DNA of 64,000 nt from Novosphingobium acidiphilum DSM 19966 (lineage in GTDB: Bacteria > Pseudomonadota > Alphaproteobacteria > Sphingomonadales > Sphingomonadaceae), in the NCBI RefSeq assembly GCF_000429005.1, contig NZ_AUBA01000013.1, forward strand, positions 1-64,000, written 5' to 3'. Position 1 is the first letter of the stretch, and every line of letters starts with the position of its first letter. The translations under genes and the position numbers were made by a program. Below the pieces are notes generated by a model. That model saw only the letters and a program-made list of their open reading frames with translations. It made no database searches and was not told the origin of the DNA. Shown piece after piece: positions 10,301 to 18,348 of this stretch.

Positions 10301-10411
10301 TTCAATCGTACGGTCACTTATGCCGGACCTGTGCCGGAATTCAGCACCAACCGTGAATTCGACGCCATTCTCGGCCGCTATTATCGCCTGACCGCCAAGG
10401 TCAAGTTCTAA
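7394..10411 (+). CDS. TonB-dependent outer-membrane receptor
   Basis: Outer-membrane active transporter of about 1005 residues; the substrate cannot be told from sequence. ATG 7394 follows a GGGGAAA ribosome site and gives a signal peptide (MRSKSALRRTACL...GTAFAQ). An in-frame ATG at 7379 is possible. The mature N-terminus carries a TonB-box-like stretch DDVIIITGTR, then a plug domain (SLPVFGIP, LVNGNRFV, GAPIYGADAIAGTVNFI). A long beta-barrel follows, with a C-terminal LRLNVNNVFNR segment and a terminal aromatic residue (TAKVKF). No transport, sigma/anti-sigma or regulator gene is adjacent, so it looks like an orphan receptor. Confidence 0.95.
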   Translation: MRSKSALRRTACLTSTALAITLFSAGTAFAQATPDVTTPTKQAKDDVIIITGTRTSTKVADQPVQTISGETINDLGYTNVGQALTSLPVFGIPANSPIGGQGSFGAGQTFLNLYNLGSQRTLTLVNGNRFVGGATSSLFGASVGSPVDVSAISPSLLQGVDIVSVGGAPIYGADAIAGTVNFILKRNYDGIELRGSDGISEQGDARDYNVSLLVGHNFAGGRGNITLNIYYDHQDGLTTAQRYATGSNTPFYDLPTGASPYQNVAYTQGGLRYDGFPNTGIPMVADSTPYYGGPTGAGVTNAGGQGLYFNPQGHLVPFVNGTFTGTGFTEAGGSGFPIGNFGNLLAQSNRIQGTLLGHYDVSDHLRVHGELWWGRDTATNLAAQPYYSTGLFGPAGTPNGNLILNTANPFLSAADRATLQSALGTPGVDGTFYLARANTDLYTGAFTSTGYLVRGVGGIDGDFMIGTHSLKWDATINYGQSNTLTSQPNLVTQNFFNALNAVAGPNGPQCAPGYTNAAIATGSSTCAPLNIFGINNESAAALAYVTANAQTHQSNSQLDFVASLHGDIVHLPAGDVKFALGGEVRRESEKFDPGAFYLGQLQPDGTYAQYGNSIPITPVNGSYHTHEGFGELTVPLLGPDQHIPLVHDLTFHGAGRYTDNNLNGGFWSYTAGGTYSPVSGLTIRGNLTRSFREPAVTEAFAPKGSVFETGSDPCDKRNVGSGPNPAVRAANCAAAGIDTTTFVSNIDAFTIEGSSSGNQHLQNEYAKSWTVGAQATPGFIPGLRLTADYVSISISNEISQPGITAEMNGCYDSSNYPNSPYCSTFTRSASGQINNFTDNYTNINVESFRALQAGLDYNLPLSRVGLPSSAGAVLINATYLHTYRHYTSLGLVLGDVGDPVDSANANLHWLTKNFDWLWSFIYYGPTLINPASPAGTYEYPRISPYLMVNSSVGIKVNEHFDLRLNVNNVFNRTVTYAGPVPEFSTNREFDAILGRYYRLTAKVKF

Positions 10412-10478
10412 GCGGGACACACACGGGCCCTTGCCCAACGCCTGAAACTGTTTAATCGTTCGATTGAAAAACGATTGG

Positions 10479-11183
10479 ATGGGAGTTCGGGGGTTGGTGC
10501 AAGGGCCTTTTTTTGATGACGTCGTGCTGGGTCGCCGCAGCATTCGCGGTTTTCTGGACAAGCCGGTGCCGCGTTCGCTGATCGAAGAGGTGCTGGCGCT
10601 GGCCATGCGCGCACCGTCCTCGCTCAACACCCAGCCATGGAATTTCAGTGTCGTAACGGGCGAGCCGCTGGCGCGCATTCGCCAGGGCAACACCGAACGC
10701 ATGCTGGCAGGCGTGCCCGAATCGCGCGAATTCCGCAAATTCGAAGTTTATGAAGGCGCGCATCGCGAGCGCCAGGTGGAAATCGCCAAGCAATTGTTCG
10801 CGGTGATGGATATCGCGCGCGAGGACAAGGCCAAGCGGCAGGACTGGGTCTTGCGCGGATTTCGCCAGTTCGATGCGCCGGTGTCGGTCGTGGTTACGTA
10901 CGATCGCGCGCTGCTGGGTGGCGACATTGCACCGTTCGATTGCGGGGCCGTTACCACCGCGCTGGTCAATGCGGCATGGTCGCGCGGGCTGGGTTGCGTG
11001 ATCAACAGTCAGGGCATCATGCAAAGCCCGGTGGTGCGCGAACACGCCCAGATCGCCGATGACCAGGTGATCATGATCTGCGTGGCGATGGGGTGGCCCG
11101 ACGAGACATTTCCCGCCAACAGCGTGGTGTCACGCCGCAAATCGGTGGCAGAGGCCGCGCGATTTGTCGGATTTGACGACTAG
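10479..11183 (+). CDS. Nitroreductase-family flavoprotein
   Basis: FMN-dependent NAD(P)H oxidoreductase of the nitroreductase superfamily, about 234 residues from ATG 10479. In-frame TTG 10464, TTG 10494 and GTG 10497 are other possible starts, and the ribosome site does not decide. The FMN-binding RRSIRGF is near the N-terminus, followed by APSSLNTQPWNF. The later GDIAPFDCGAVTTALVNAAW and the RRKSVAEAARFVGFDD end fit the family. The physiological substrate is unknown. It lies just downstream of the TonB receptor, with no proof that they share a transcript. Confidence 0.9.
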   Translation: MGVRGLVQGPFFDDVVLGRRSIRGFLDKPVPRSLIEEVLALAMRAPSSLNTQPWNFSVVTGEPLARIRQGNTERMLAGVPESREFRKFEVYEGAHRERQVEIAKQLFAVMDIAREDKAKRQDWVLRGFRQFDAPVSVVVTYDRALLGGDIAPFDCGAVTTALVNAAWSRGLGCVINSQGIMQSPVVREHAQIADDQVIMICVAMGWPDETFPANSVVSRRKSVAEAARFVGFDD

Positions 11184-11194
11184 CCGGGTCAAAC

Positions 11195-11221
11195 ACCCTC
11201 CCCCATATCAAGGGGGAGGGT
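11195..11221. terminator. Terminator-like hairpin between convergent genes
   Basis: ACCCTCCCCC and GGGGGAGGGT form a perfect 10-bp stem with a 7-nt loop. The hairpin sits between the stop codons of the convergent nitroreductase and ornithine decarboxylase genes. There is no long T-tract, so intrinsic termination in either direction is plausible but not certain. Confidence 0.6.
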
Positions 11222-11228
11222 ATTTGCG

Positions 11229-12440
11229 TCAGCGCAACGACACAACGTTGTCGCTGATACGCGGGTCCTTGCGATCGCCGCGATACTGGCTCGACATCGG
11301 CTCGTCCGACACGTCGAACATTTCGGTCGCGCCAAAGCCGTTGAACGCGGTCTTCATCGCGGCGCCATAGGCGCCCAGCATGCCGATTTCGATATAGTCG
11401 CCCGCACGAATGTCCGCCGGCAGCTCGAACGGGCCCGCCATGTGGTCCATATCGTCGCAGGTCGGTCCGTAAAAGCTGAACGGCACCAGATCGCCATGGC
11501 TGTCGCCTTCGCGCAGCACACGCACCGGAAAGCGCCAGCCGACATGCGCGGCATCGAACAGCGCGCCATAGGCGCCGTCGTTGATATACAGTTCGTCATC
11601 GCGGCGGCGTTCGACGCGCACGATGATCGAATTGTATTCCGCCGACAGCGCACGGCCCGGTTCGCACCACAGTTCGGCCGAATAGGACACGGGCAACGAT
11701 TCATAGGTGCGATCGATCAGTGCAAAGAAATCTTCGAGCGGGGGCGGTTCCATCCCCGGATAGATCGAAGGAAACCCACCGCCGACATCGATGATATCGA
11801 CCGTGACCGAGGCATCGACAATCGCCGCGCGCACCTTTTCCAATGCGGTGACATAGGCAAACGGCGTCATCGCCTGGCTGCCCACGTGGAAACAGATGCC
11901 CAGGCAATCGGCCAGCTGGCGGGTCGCCTGCAGCAATTCGCGCGCATCGGCCAGTTCGCACCCGAATTTGGACGCCAGGCTCAGCTCGGAATATTCCGAA
12001 GACACGCGCAAGCGTACGCACAGCGTCAGATCGGTGGGCTCGACCCCGCCGTTTGCCTCGGTCGTGGCGGCGCGGATCTTGTCAAGCTCCTCGATCGAAT
12101 CGAGGCTGAACGTGCGCACGCCATGGTCGCGATAGGCTTCGACAATGGCGGTGGACGCCTTGACCGGGTGCATGAAGCACAACACGGCCTGGGGCAGGAT
12201 GCCGCGCACCAGCCGGGTTTCGGCGATCGAGGCAACATCGTAATGGGTGACCCCCGCATCCCACAGCACCTGAATCAGGTCGGGAGACGGGTTGGCCTTG
12301 ACCGCATAGAGCGTCTTGCCCGGAAACTTCTCGACAAAGAAGCGGGCAGCGCGCGCAGCGGCGTGCGGGCGATTGAGAATGGCAGGCTCGTCCGGCGCGG
12401 TGGCGCGGACTACGGCCAAAGCATCAAGATAATGGTGCAA
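11229..12440 (-). CDS. Ornithine/lysine decarboxylase, fold-type III PLP enzyme
   Basis: Decarboxylates a basic amino acid, most likely ornithine to putrescine. The protein is about 403 residues if it starts at TTG 12440 (M-HHYLDALAVV). An ATG at 12500 would add about 20 unconserved residues. The PLP lysine is in YAVKANPSP. Other family motifs are HVGSQAM, DVGGGFPSIYPG, CEPGRALSAEY and GPTCDDMD, the last carrying the conserved cysteine at the dimer-interface active site. Two carboxy(nor)spermidine enzymes lie within 4 kb on the same strand, so supplying putrescine for polyamines is the natural role. Lysine as an extra substrate cannot be excluded. Confidence 0.9.
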   Translation of the reverse strand: MHHYLDALAVVRATAPDEPAILNRPHAAARAARFFVEKFPGKTLYAVKANPSPDLIQVLWDAGVTHYDVASIAETRLVRGILPQAVLCFMHPVKASTAIVEAYRDHGVRTFSLDSIEELDKIRAATTEANGGVEPTDLTLCVRLRVSSEYSELSLASKFGCELADARELLQATRQLADCLGICFHVGSQAMTPFAYVTALEKVRAAIVDASVTVDIIDVGGGFPSIYPGMEPPPLEDFFALIDRTYESLPVSYSAELWCEPGRALSAEYNSIIVRVERRRDDELYINDGAYGALFDAAHVGWRFPVRVLREGDSHGDLVPFSFYGPTCDDMDHMAGPFELPADIRAGDYIEIGMLGAYGAAMKTAFNGFGATEMFDVSDEPMSSQYRGDRKDPRISDNVVSLR

Positions 12441-12598
12441 CTCAAGGGACCCCCAACGACATTGTTGAACAAAGCTGCCTTGCGGTCTGGAAGTCCCCAT
12501 GGGGCAGCGAGGGGCGTAAATAGCCCCTCCCCCCCCCAATTCAAGCGTTATTTTCGGGCCATCTTGCGGTTGTCACAACTGTGAAACATAAACCGGCC

Positions 12599-13819
12599 TC
12601 ATCCGCGCACATAGCGTCCGATGGCCTGCCACATCGGGATGGAAATTGGATCGTTTCCGGCATTGCCCGCCACCGGATGCGACCCGAAACGTGCGATCAC
12701 CAGATCGGCCGCCGGTGCGATCCACAAGGCCTGTCCATGGATGCCGCGCGCTGAAAAACCGCCATCCTGGCCATGACTGTGCCACCACTGGCTGCCATAG
12801 CTCCACCCCGGCAGCGATGGATAATGGGGCGTGTCGAACTGGTCGGGACGCCCGCCCCGGCGGATTGCGGCGATTGCCCTTTCGGGCACGATGCCCTGAC
12901 CGTTCTGGCGGATCATTTCGCCAAATTTGGCGAGGTCTTCCAGCCGCAGGCACAGGCCGCCACCGGCAAACGGCGTGCCGATCGAATCGACCATCACATC
13001 GGCGTCGTGCAGCCCCAGCGGCACCCATAACCGTTCGCACAGATTGCCGGCAAAGCTTTGGCCGGTAATCCGCGTGATGATCCAGTTGAGCACGTCGGTG
13101 TTGCACGTGCGATAGGTGAACGCCTGCCCATGGGTGCCATTGGCGGCAATGCCGGTCAGAAACGACCACATGTCGCGCGGCCCGTCATAATCGGGCGCAG
13201 CCGGTACAAAGCCCACCGCAGCGCTGTAGGCCCCGATGCCCGAGCGCGGATTGGTGTATTCCTCGCTGAAATCGACCGCGGTGGTCATATCCATGACCTG
13301 TTGCACCGTGGCATTGCCAAACCCGCTGTGCGCCAGTTCGGGCACATAGACCGACACGGGTGCTGCGGGATCAAGCCGCCCTTCGGCAACCAGGCTGGCA
13401 GCGATCGTGCCGACAAAACTCTTGGTCACGGAAAAGGCGATGTGGCGCGTTTCCGGTCCGGTCACGCCATACCACCGTTCCAGGATCACCCGGCCCTTGT
13501 GCACCACCAGCAGGCCATCGGCATATGTGCCCAGCAGCCCTTGTTCCACCGTGATCGGCGTGTCGCTGTGCAACGGCGTAAATCTCAGCTGCGCCAGATC
13601 CTCGTCGATCGCGCGCGGCAATGCCGCACCGTGTCCGCCCGCAACCCTGATCGTCGGGATCAATTCGCGATAATGCGAAAATGCCCAGCGTGTCTTGGGA
13701 AAGCGCCAGTGATCGGTGTTGCGCCACAGCACCTGCTTGTCGGGCGGCGGAGGAAACCCCTGCATCCAGCCCAGTTTGGCCGGATCGCTGGCGATTGCAT
13801 CGGGTACCGGGTCGGTCAT
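12599..13819 (-). CDS. Serine hydrolase of the beta-lactamase / class C superfamily
   Basis: A 406-residue penicillin-binding-like serine hydrolase. The nucleophile motif S-x-x-K is seen as SVTK in HIAFSVTKSF (near residue 130). The second motif is YRTCN in FTYRTCNTDVLNWI, which resembles the 6-aminohexanoate-dimer hydrolase group more than true beta-lactamases. A later GYSYGSQWWHSH-like stretch and the HGQ region fit the class. No signal peptide is evident, suggesting a cytoplasmic amide or ester hydrolase. It sits between ornithine decarboxylase and carboxy(nor)spermidine decarboxylase on the same strand, so a link to polyamine conjugates is possible but speculative. Confidence 0.85.
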   Translation of the reverse strand: MTDPVPDAIASDPAKLGWMQGFPPPPDKQVLWRNTDHWRFPKTRWAFSHYRELIPTIRVAGGHGAALPRAIDEDLAQLRFTPLHSDTPITVEQGLLGTYADGLLVVHKGRVILERWYGVTGPETRHIAFSVTKSFVGTIAASLVAEGRLDPAAPVSVYVPELAHSGFGNATVQQVMDMTTAVDFSEEYTNPRSGIGAYSAAVGFVPAAPDYDGPRDMWSFLTGIAANGTHGQAFTYRTCNTDVLNWIITRITGQSFAGNLCERLWVPLGLHDADVMVDSIGTPFAGGGLCLRLEDLAKFGEMIRQNGQGIVPERAIAAIRRGGRPDQFDTPHYPSLPGWSYGSQWWHSHGQDGGFSARGIHGQALWIAPAADLVIARFGSHPVAGNAGNDPISIPMWQAIGRYVRG

Positions 13820-13886
13820 CGGGTCTCTCCACGCGGACGCACTGTCTGATCACAGTGTGCACGCGTGGCCGATCAAATCCAGCTTT

Positions 13887-15062
13887 TCACGAAAGGCGGT
13901 CGCGAAAATCCTCGTAGGCAAAGCTGCGCACGCGCTCAAGCGCATCGGTCTCGCTGTCCCACAGCCAGATCGAGGGCAGCGGCACGCCGTTGAAGGTGGT
14001 GGTCTTGACCATCGAATAATGCGCCTGATCCAGGAATGCGAACCGCGTGCCGGGATGACAGCCATCCGGCATCCGGTAATCACCGATCACGTCGCCCGCC
14101 AGGCACGACGGCCCGCCCAGACGCACCGCATCATCGCCATCTTCCCGTTCGCCCAGCATCGCCGGGCGATAGGGCGCCTCGATCACGTCGGGCATGTGGC
14201 AAGTTGCGGAAATGTCGGTGATCGCCACCGGCATGCCGTTGTCCTGCACATCAAGCACCGTGCCGACCAGAATGCCCGCATCAAGCGCGACGGCTTCGCC
14301 CGGCTCGAGGTATATCTCGCAACCCGTTTCGGCGCGCACCGATTGCAGGAACGCCACCAGTTCGTCGCGCTGATAATCGGCGCGGGTGATATGATGCCCC
14401 CCGCCAAAATTGAGCCATTCCAGCCGTTCGAAATAAGGCTGCAAATGGGGCCGCAGGGCATCCCACGTGCGTTGCAACGGCTCGAAATCCTGTTCGCACA
14501 GCGTGTGGAAATGGATGCCCGACACACCTTCCAGATGCCCCGGCGCCAGCTGATCGATCGGAAAGCCCAGCCGCGAATGCGGCGCGCACGGGTCATACCG
14601 CGGCACTTCACCGGTGGCGTGCAACGGATTGATGCGCAGGCCCACATCGAACCGTTCGCCCCGCACGCGCGCCGCCGCCAGAACATCGCCAAACCGCGCA
14701 ATCTGCCCCGGCGAATTGAAGATCACATGGTCCGACACGCGGCAGATTTCGGGCAGGTCTTCGGCTTTGTACCCGGCGCAATAGGTCGCAATTTCGCCGC
14801 TGTAGTGTTCATCGGCCAGGCGTGCTTCCCACAGGCCCGACGTGCACACGCCGTCAAGATATTGCCCGATCAGCGGCGCCACACGCCACATGCTGAACGC
14901 CTTCATCGCGGCCAGCAGGCGAATGCCCGACCGATCGCGCACATCGGCCAGCACCGCCAGATTGCGCCGCAATGCCGCTGCATCGACGACAAACGCGGGG
15001 CTGTCGACGCGGTTCAGATCAAACCGGGCGAACGCCCCCGGATCGCCGGCGCGCGTTTCCAT
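13887..15062 (-). CDS. nspC: Carboxynorspermidine/carboxyspermidine decarboxylase
   Basis: PLP enzyme of the alanine-racemase fold that removes the carboxyl group from carboxynorspermidine or carboxyspermidine. It has 391 residues. The ATG at 15062 overlaps the stop of the upstream dehydrogenase (ATGA), which fixes the start at METRAGDP. The PLP lysine lies in LLAAMKAFSMW. Other motifs are HFHTLCEQ, LNFGGGHHIT and LEPGEAVALDAG. Translational coupling to the dehydrogenase and a nearby ornithine decarboxylase support the alternative spermidine route from aspartate semialdehyde and putrescine. Sequence alone does not separate the spermidine and norspermidine versions. Confidence 0.93.
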   Translation of the reverse strand: METRAGDPGAFARFDLNRVDSPAFVVDAAALRRNLAVLADVRDRSGIRLLAAMKAFSMWRVAPLIGQYLDGVCTSGLWEARLADEHYSGEIATYCAGYKAEDLPEICRVSDHVIFNSPGQIARFGDVLAAARVRGERFDVGLRINPLHATGEVPRYDPCAPHSRLGFPIDQLAPGHLEGVSGIHFHTLCEQDFEPLQRTWDALRPHLQPYFERLEWLNFGGGHHITRADYQRDELVAFLQSVRAETGCEIYLEPGEAVALDAGILVGTVLDVQDNGMPVAITDISATCHMPDVIEAPYRPAMLGEREDGDDAVRLGGPSCLAGDVIGDYRMPDGCHPGTRFAFLDQAHYSMVKTTTFNGVPLPSIWLWDSETDALERVRSFAYEDFRDRLS

Positions 15063-16267
15063 CAGAACGCCAGCGGACCGTCGAGTTCCTTCACCTGCCA
15101 CGGCAGGCCCTGGCTGTTGAGCATGTCCATGAACGGATCGGGATCGAACTGTTCCATGTTGAACACGCCCGCACCGCCCCACACGCCCTGCACCAGCAGC
15201 GCCGCACCGATCATCGCCGGCACCCCGGTGGTATAGCTGACCGCCTGGTTGCCGGTTTCGGCATAGGCATCTTCGTGGTCACAGATGTTGTAGATATAGA
15301 ACGTCTTTTCGACGCCGTCCTTCGAACCGGTGGCAATATCGCCGATATTGGTCTTGCCGCGGGTTGTGGCACCCAGCGACGCCGGTTCGGGCAGCACGGC
15401 CTTGAGGAACTGCAGCGGAATGATTTCCTTGCCCTCATAGGTCACCGGATCGATCCGCGTCATGCCGACATTCTGCAGCACGGTCAGGTGGGTGATATAG
15501 GCCTCGCCAAAGGTCATCCAGAAACGCGCGCGCTCCATCTCGGGGATGAACCGGGCCAGGCTTTCCAGTTCCTCGTGGTACATCATGTACATCGTCTTGG
15601 GGCCGACCGCCTCGAAGTCGAAGGTCTGCTTGGTGCTCATCGCCGGGGTTTCGACGAAATCGCCGTTTTCCCAGTGGCGCGCGGGCGCGGTCACTTCGCG
15701 GATGTTGATTTCGGGGTTGAAATTGGTGGCAAAGTGCTGGCCGTGATCGCCGCCGTTGCAATCAAGAATGTCGAGCGTGCGGATCGTATCGAGCTTGTGC
15801 TTTTTCAGCCACATCGCAAACACGCTGGTGACGCCCGGGTCAAAGCCCGACCCGAGCAGCGCGGTCAGCCCCGCAGCAGCGAATTTTTCCTGATAGGCCC
15901 ACTGCCAGTGGTATTCGAATTTCGCCACATCGCGCGGTTCGTAATTGGCGGTGTCCATATAGTTCACGCCTGCAGCCAGGCATGCGTCCATGATCGCCAG
16001 ATCCTGATAGGGCAGCGCCAGATTGACCACCAGCACGGGCTTGACCGTGTTGAGCAGCGCGGTGGTTGCGGCCACATCGTCGGCATCGATCTGGTAGGTT
16101 GCGACATTGATCCCGGTGCGCTGCTTGACCGAGGCGGCAATCGCTTCGCACTTTGACACGGTGCGGCTGGCCAGCGCGATCTCGGTAAAGATGCCCGGAT
16201 TCATCGCCATCTTGTGAACGGCAACAGAGCCGACGCCGCCAGCGCCGATGACAAGAACCTTGGCCAT
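15062..16267 (-). CDS. Carboxynorspermidine/carboxyspermidine dehydrogenase (saccharopine dehydrogenase family)
   Basis: NADPH-dependent enzyme that reductively joins aspartate semialdehyde with a diamine. It has 401 residues, starting at ATG 16267 behind a GGGAGA ribosome site. The N-terminal Rossmann motif is VLVIGAGGVGSVAVHK. NYMDTANYEP, LGSGFDPGVTSVFA, DCNGGDHGQHFATNF and GEAYITHLTVL belong to the Lys1/carboxynorspermidine synthase group. Its stop overlaps the start of the decarboxylase gene, as expected for consecutive steps. Saccharopine dehydrogenase is the family name but a less likely function here. Confidence 0.93.
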   Translation of the reverse strand: MAKVLVIGAGGVGSVAVHKMAMNPGIFTEIALASRTVSKCEAIAASVKQRTGINVATYQIDADDVAATTALLNTVKPVLVVNLALPYQDLAIMDACLAAGVNYMDTANYEPRDVAKFEYHWQWAYQEKFAAAGLTALLGSGFDPGVTSVFAMWLKKHKLDTIRTLDILDCNGGDHGQHFATNFNPEINIREVTAPARHWENGDFVETPAMSTKQTFDFEAVGPKTMYMMYHEELESLARFIPEMERARFWMTFGEAYITHLTVLQNVGMTRIDPVTYEGKEIIPLQFLKAVLPEPASLGATTRGKTNIGDIATGSKDGVEKTFYIYNICDHEDAYAETGNQAVSYTTGVPAMIGAALLVQGVWGGAGVFNMEQFDPDPFMDMLNSQGLPWQVKELDGPLAF

Positions 16268-16353
16268 TGGGGTTTCTCCCGAAACACAGAAATTATGCAG
16301 GTGCGCGCGAAATGCGCGCGACAGGTGAATTGCGGCGCGTTTAGAATATCGCG

Positions 16354-17355
16354 ATGACAAACCCAAGCCCCGATTCAACCCCGTCATATTCTCGCGCGCC
16401 AGACCGCGCCGGCGTGCTGCGCGCCGCTGCCAAAATCGCCGCACTGCTGCCGCCGACCCCGCTGCTGCCGCTGTCTTTGCCAAGCGGCGAGACCGTGTGG
16501 GCCAAAGCGGAGAGCCTGCAACCGGTGGGCGCGTTCAAGATCCGCGGCGCCTGGCACCGCCTGACCGACCTGACCGAAGCAGAGCGCGCGCGCGGCATCG
16601 TGGCTGTTTCGAGCGGCAACCACGCGCAAGGCGTAGCCTGGGCCGCGGCCCGCCTTGGCATCGGCGCGCGCATCGTGATGCCGGCCGACGCGCCGCAGGT
16701 CAAACTTTCGGCGACGCGTGCGCTGGGCGCCGAGGTCATCCTCTACGACCGGCGCGGCGGAGAATCGCGCGATGCCGTTGCCGCAGCGCTGATCGCGCAA
16801 TCGGGCGCGATCCTGGTGCACGCGTATGGGGATCCCTGGGTGATCGAGGGCCAGGGCAGCGCCGGGGTGGAAATGGCCGAACAGATGGAGGCCCGCGCCG
16901 GTGGCCCGCCCACCCGGATCGTCACGCCGTGCGGCGGCGGCGGCCTGACCGCCGGTCTGATCCTGGCCTGTCCCGAGGCAACCGTGGTGCCGGTCGAACC
17001 CGAACATTGGGACGATATCACGCGCAGCCTGGCAAGCGGGCACATCGAAAGCGTGGCACACGATGCGCCTGTCACCGCCTGCGATGCGCTGCAGACCCCG
17101 GCGACCTATCCGATCAACTTTGACGTGTTGCGCGCCGCCGGCGTGCAAGGAGTGGCCGTAACCGAAGCCGAAGTGCGCGCCGCGCAACGCTGGGCATTTG
17201 ATCGCCTGCATCTGGTGATCGAACCGGGCGGCGCGGTCGGCCTTGCCGCGCTGATCGCGGGCAAAGTGCCTGCATGCGGTCGCACGGCGGTGATCCTTTC
17301 GGGCGGCAATGTCGATCGCGCCGCCTTTGCCAAAGTGCTGGCCGGGGCCGATTGA
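16354..17355 (+). CDS. Serine/threonine dehydratase-like PLP enzyme
   Basis: Fold-type II PLP enzyme of 333 residues, probably deaminating threonine or serine to the 2-oxo acid. The PLP lysine is in VGAFKIRGAW, the substrate loop is SSGNHAQGVA, and the phosphate-binding glycine loop is TPCGGGGLTAG. The C-terminal LSGGNVD fits the family. There is no ACT regulatory domain, so it resembles the short catabolic or racemase-like forms rather than biosynthetic IlvA. It is transcribed divergently from the polyamine dehydrogenase, 86 bp away. Confidence 0.9.
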   Translation: MTNPSPDSTPSYSRAPDRAGVLRAAAKIAALLPPTPLLPLSLPSGETVWAKAESLQPVGAFKIRGAWHRLTDLTEAERARGIVAVSSGNHAQGVAWAAARLGIGARIVMPADAPQVKLSATRALGAEVILYDRRGGESRDAVAAALIAQSGAILVHAYGDPWVIEGQGSAGVEMAEQMEARAGGPPTRIVTPCGGGGLTAGLILACPEATVVPVEPEHWDDITRSLASGHIESVAHDAPVTACDALQTPATYPINFDVLRAAGVQGVAVTEAEVRAAQRWAFDRLHLVIEPGGAVGLAALIAGKVPACGRTAVILSGGNVDRAAFAKVLAGAD

Positions 17356-17465
17356 CGCTGTCATGCGCGCCGATATCAACTGCGGATCATCGCACTGACC
17401 CTGATTTGACTTTCGCCGGCGCACTGCGCACAGCGGGCGCAACGATAAAACACAAGGGGTGTGCG

Positions 17466-17894
17466 ATGCGTGGCGATATTCTTGCACCGGCCGCGGTGCT
17501 GGTCATCTGGACGCTGGTGATGCTGGTCTGGCTCGCAGCGGTGCGGGTGCCGGCCATTGGCGGTGCCAAGGGGCTGGAAAACGCCAGGCGCGGCGCGCGC
17601 GGGCAGGATCTGGAAAACGTTCTGCCGCCCAAAGCCAACTGGCCTGCGCACAATTACACCCATCTGACCGAGCAGCCGACGCTGTTCTATGCCACGATCA
17701 TGATCCTGGCGCTGACCGGCGCGGGCCGGACCGATATCTTTCTGGCGTGGGGCTATGTGGGGATCCGCGTGGTTCATTCGCTGTGGCAGGTACTGGTCAA
17801 CGTTATCGCAGTGCGGTTTGCGCTGTTTTTTGCGTCGAGCGCGTGCCTGATGGCACTGGCCATCAGGGCCGCTATCGGCTGTTTTGCGCATTAA
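17466..17894 (+). CDS. MAPEG-family membrane protein (first of a tandem pair)
   Basis: A 142-residue, four-helix membrane protein of the MAPEG group (glutathione- and eicosanoid-related). The ATG at 17466 follows AAGGGG. Between helix 1 and helix 2 it has PPKANWPAHNYTHLTEQPTL, and later LAWGYVGIRVVHSLWQ and RFALFF. These match the neighbouring paralogue position by position. The substrate is unknown. The next gene starts 10 bp downstream, so the two are almost certainly cotranscribed. Confidence 0.85.
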   Translation: MRGDILAPAAVLVIWTLVMLVWLAAVRVPAIGGAKGLENARRGARGQDLENVLPPKANWPAHNYTHLTEQPTLFYATIMILALTGAGRTDIFLAWGYVGIRVVHSLWQVLVNVIAVRFALFFASSACLMALAIRAAIGCFAH

Positions 17895-17904
17895 GGGGGG
17901 ATAT

Positions 17905-18348
17905 ATGAACCATACTGTTGGAATGCAGATTCTGGGGCCGGTCATCGCGCTGGCCGCATGGACGATGGTGATGTGGTTGTGGATGTATGCCACGCGCATC
18001 CCCGCGATCAATCGCCTGCCGCAGCCAGGCACACCCGGGGCCGATCAGGGCTGGACCGCGGCCATGCTCGAAGACATGCTGCCGCGCGAAATCCAGTGGA
18101 AGGCGCACAATTACAACCATCTGCACGAAGCGCCGACGGTGTTTTATGCTGTCGCGCTGGTGCTGGCCATGGTGGGCGCAGGCGACGGGCTGAACGCCAC
18201 ATTGGCGTGGAGCTATGTAGCGCTGCGCGTGATCCATTCGATCTGGCAGGCCACTGTCAACAAGGTGATGCCGCGCTTTGCGCTGTTCACGCTGTCAACG
18301 CTGGTGCTGATCGCGCTGATCGTGCGCGCGGCGCTGGTGCTTATCTGA
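17905..18348 (+). CDS. MAPEG-family membrane protein (second of a tandem pair)
   Basis: A 147-residue paralogue of the preceding gene. ATG 17905 follows a strong AAGGGGGG ribosome site. Shared features are KAHNYNHLHEAPTVFYA, LAWSYVALRVIHSIWQ, the VN pair, and RFALF. MAPEG proteins usually work as trimers, so the pair could form a mixed complex; that is an inference. Its stop overlaps the end of the convergent RNA methyltransferase gene by 8 bp. Confidence 0.86.
   Translation: MNHTVGMQILGPVIALAAWTMVMWLWMYATRIPAINRLPQPGTPGADQGWTAAMLEDMLPREIQWKAHNYNHLHEAPTVFYAVALVLAMVGAGDGLNATLAWSYVALRVIHSIWQATVNKVMPRFALFTLSTLVLIALIVRAALVLI

Noticed and set aside
12599..13819. Serine hydrolase as an antibiotic-resistance beta-lactamase
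   Set aside because: It lacks a signal peptide and the KTG triad in a convincing form, and the YRTCN motif fits the amide-hydrolase relatives. Resistance should not be inferred.
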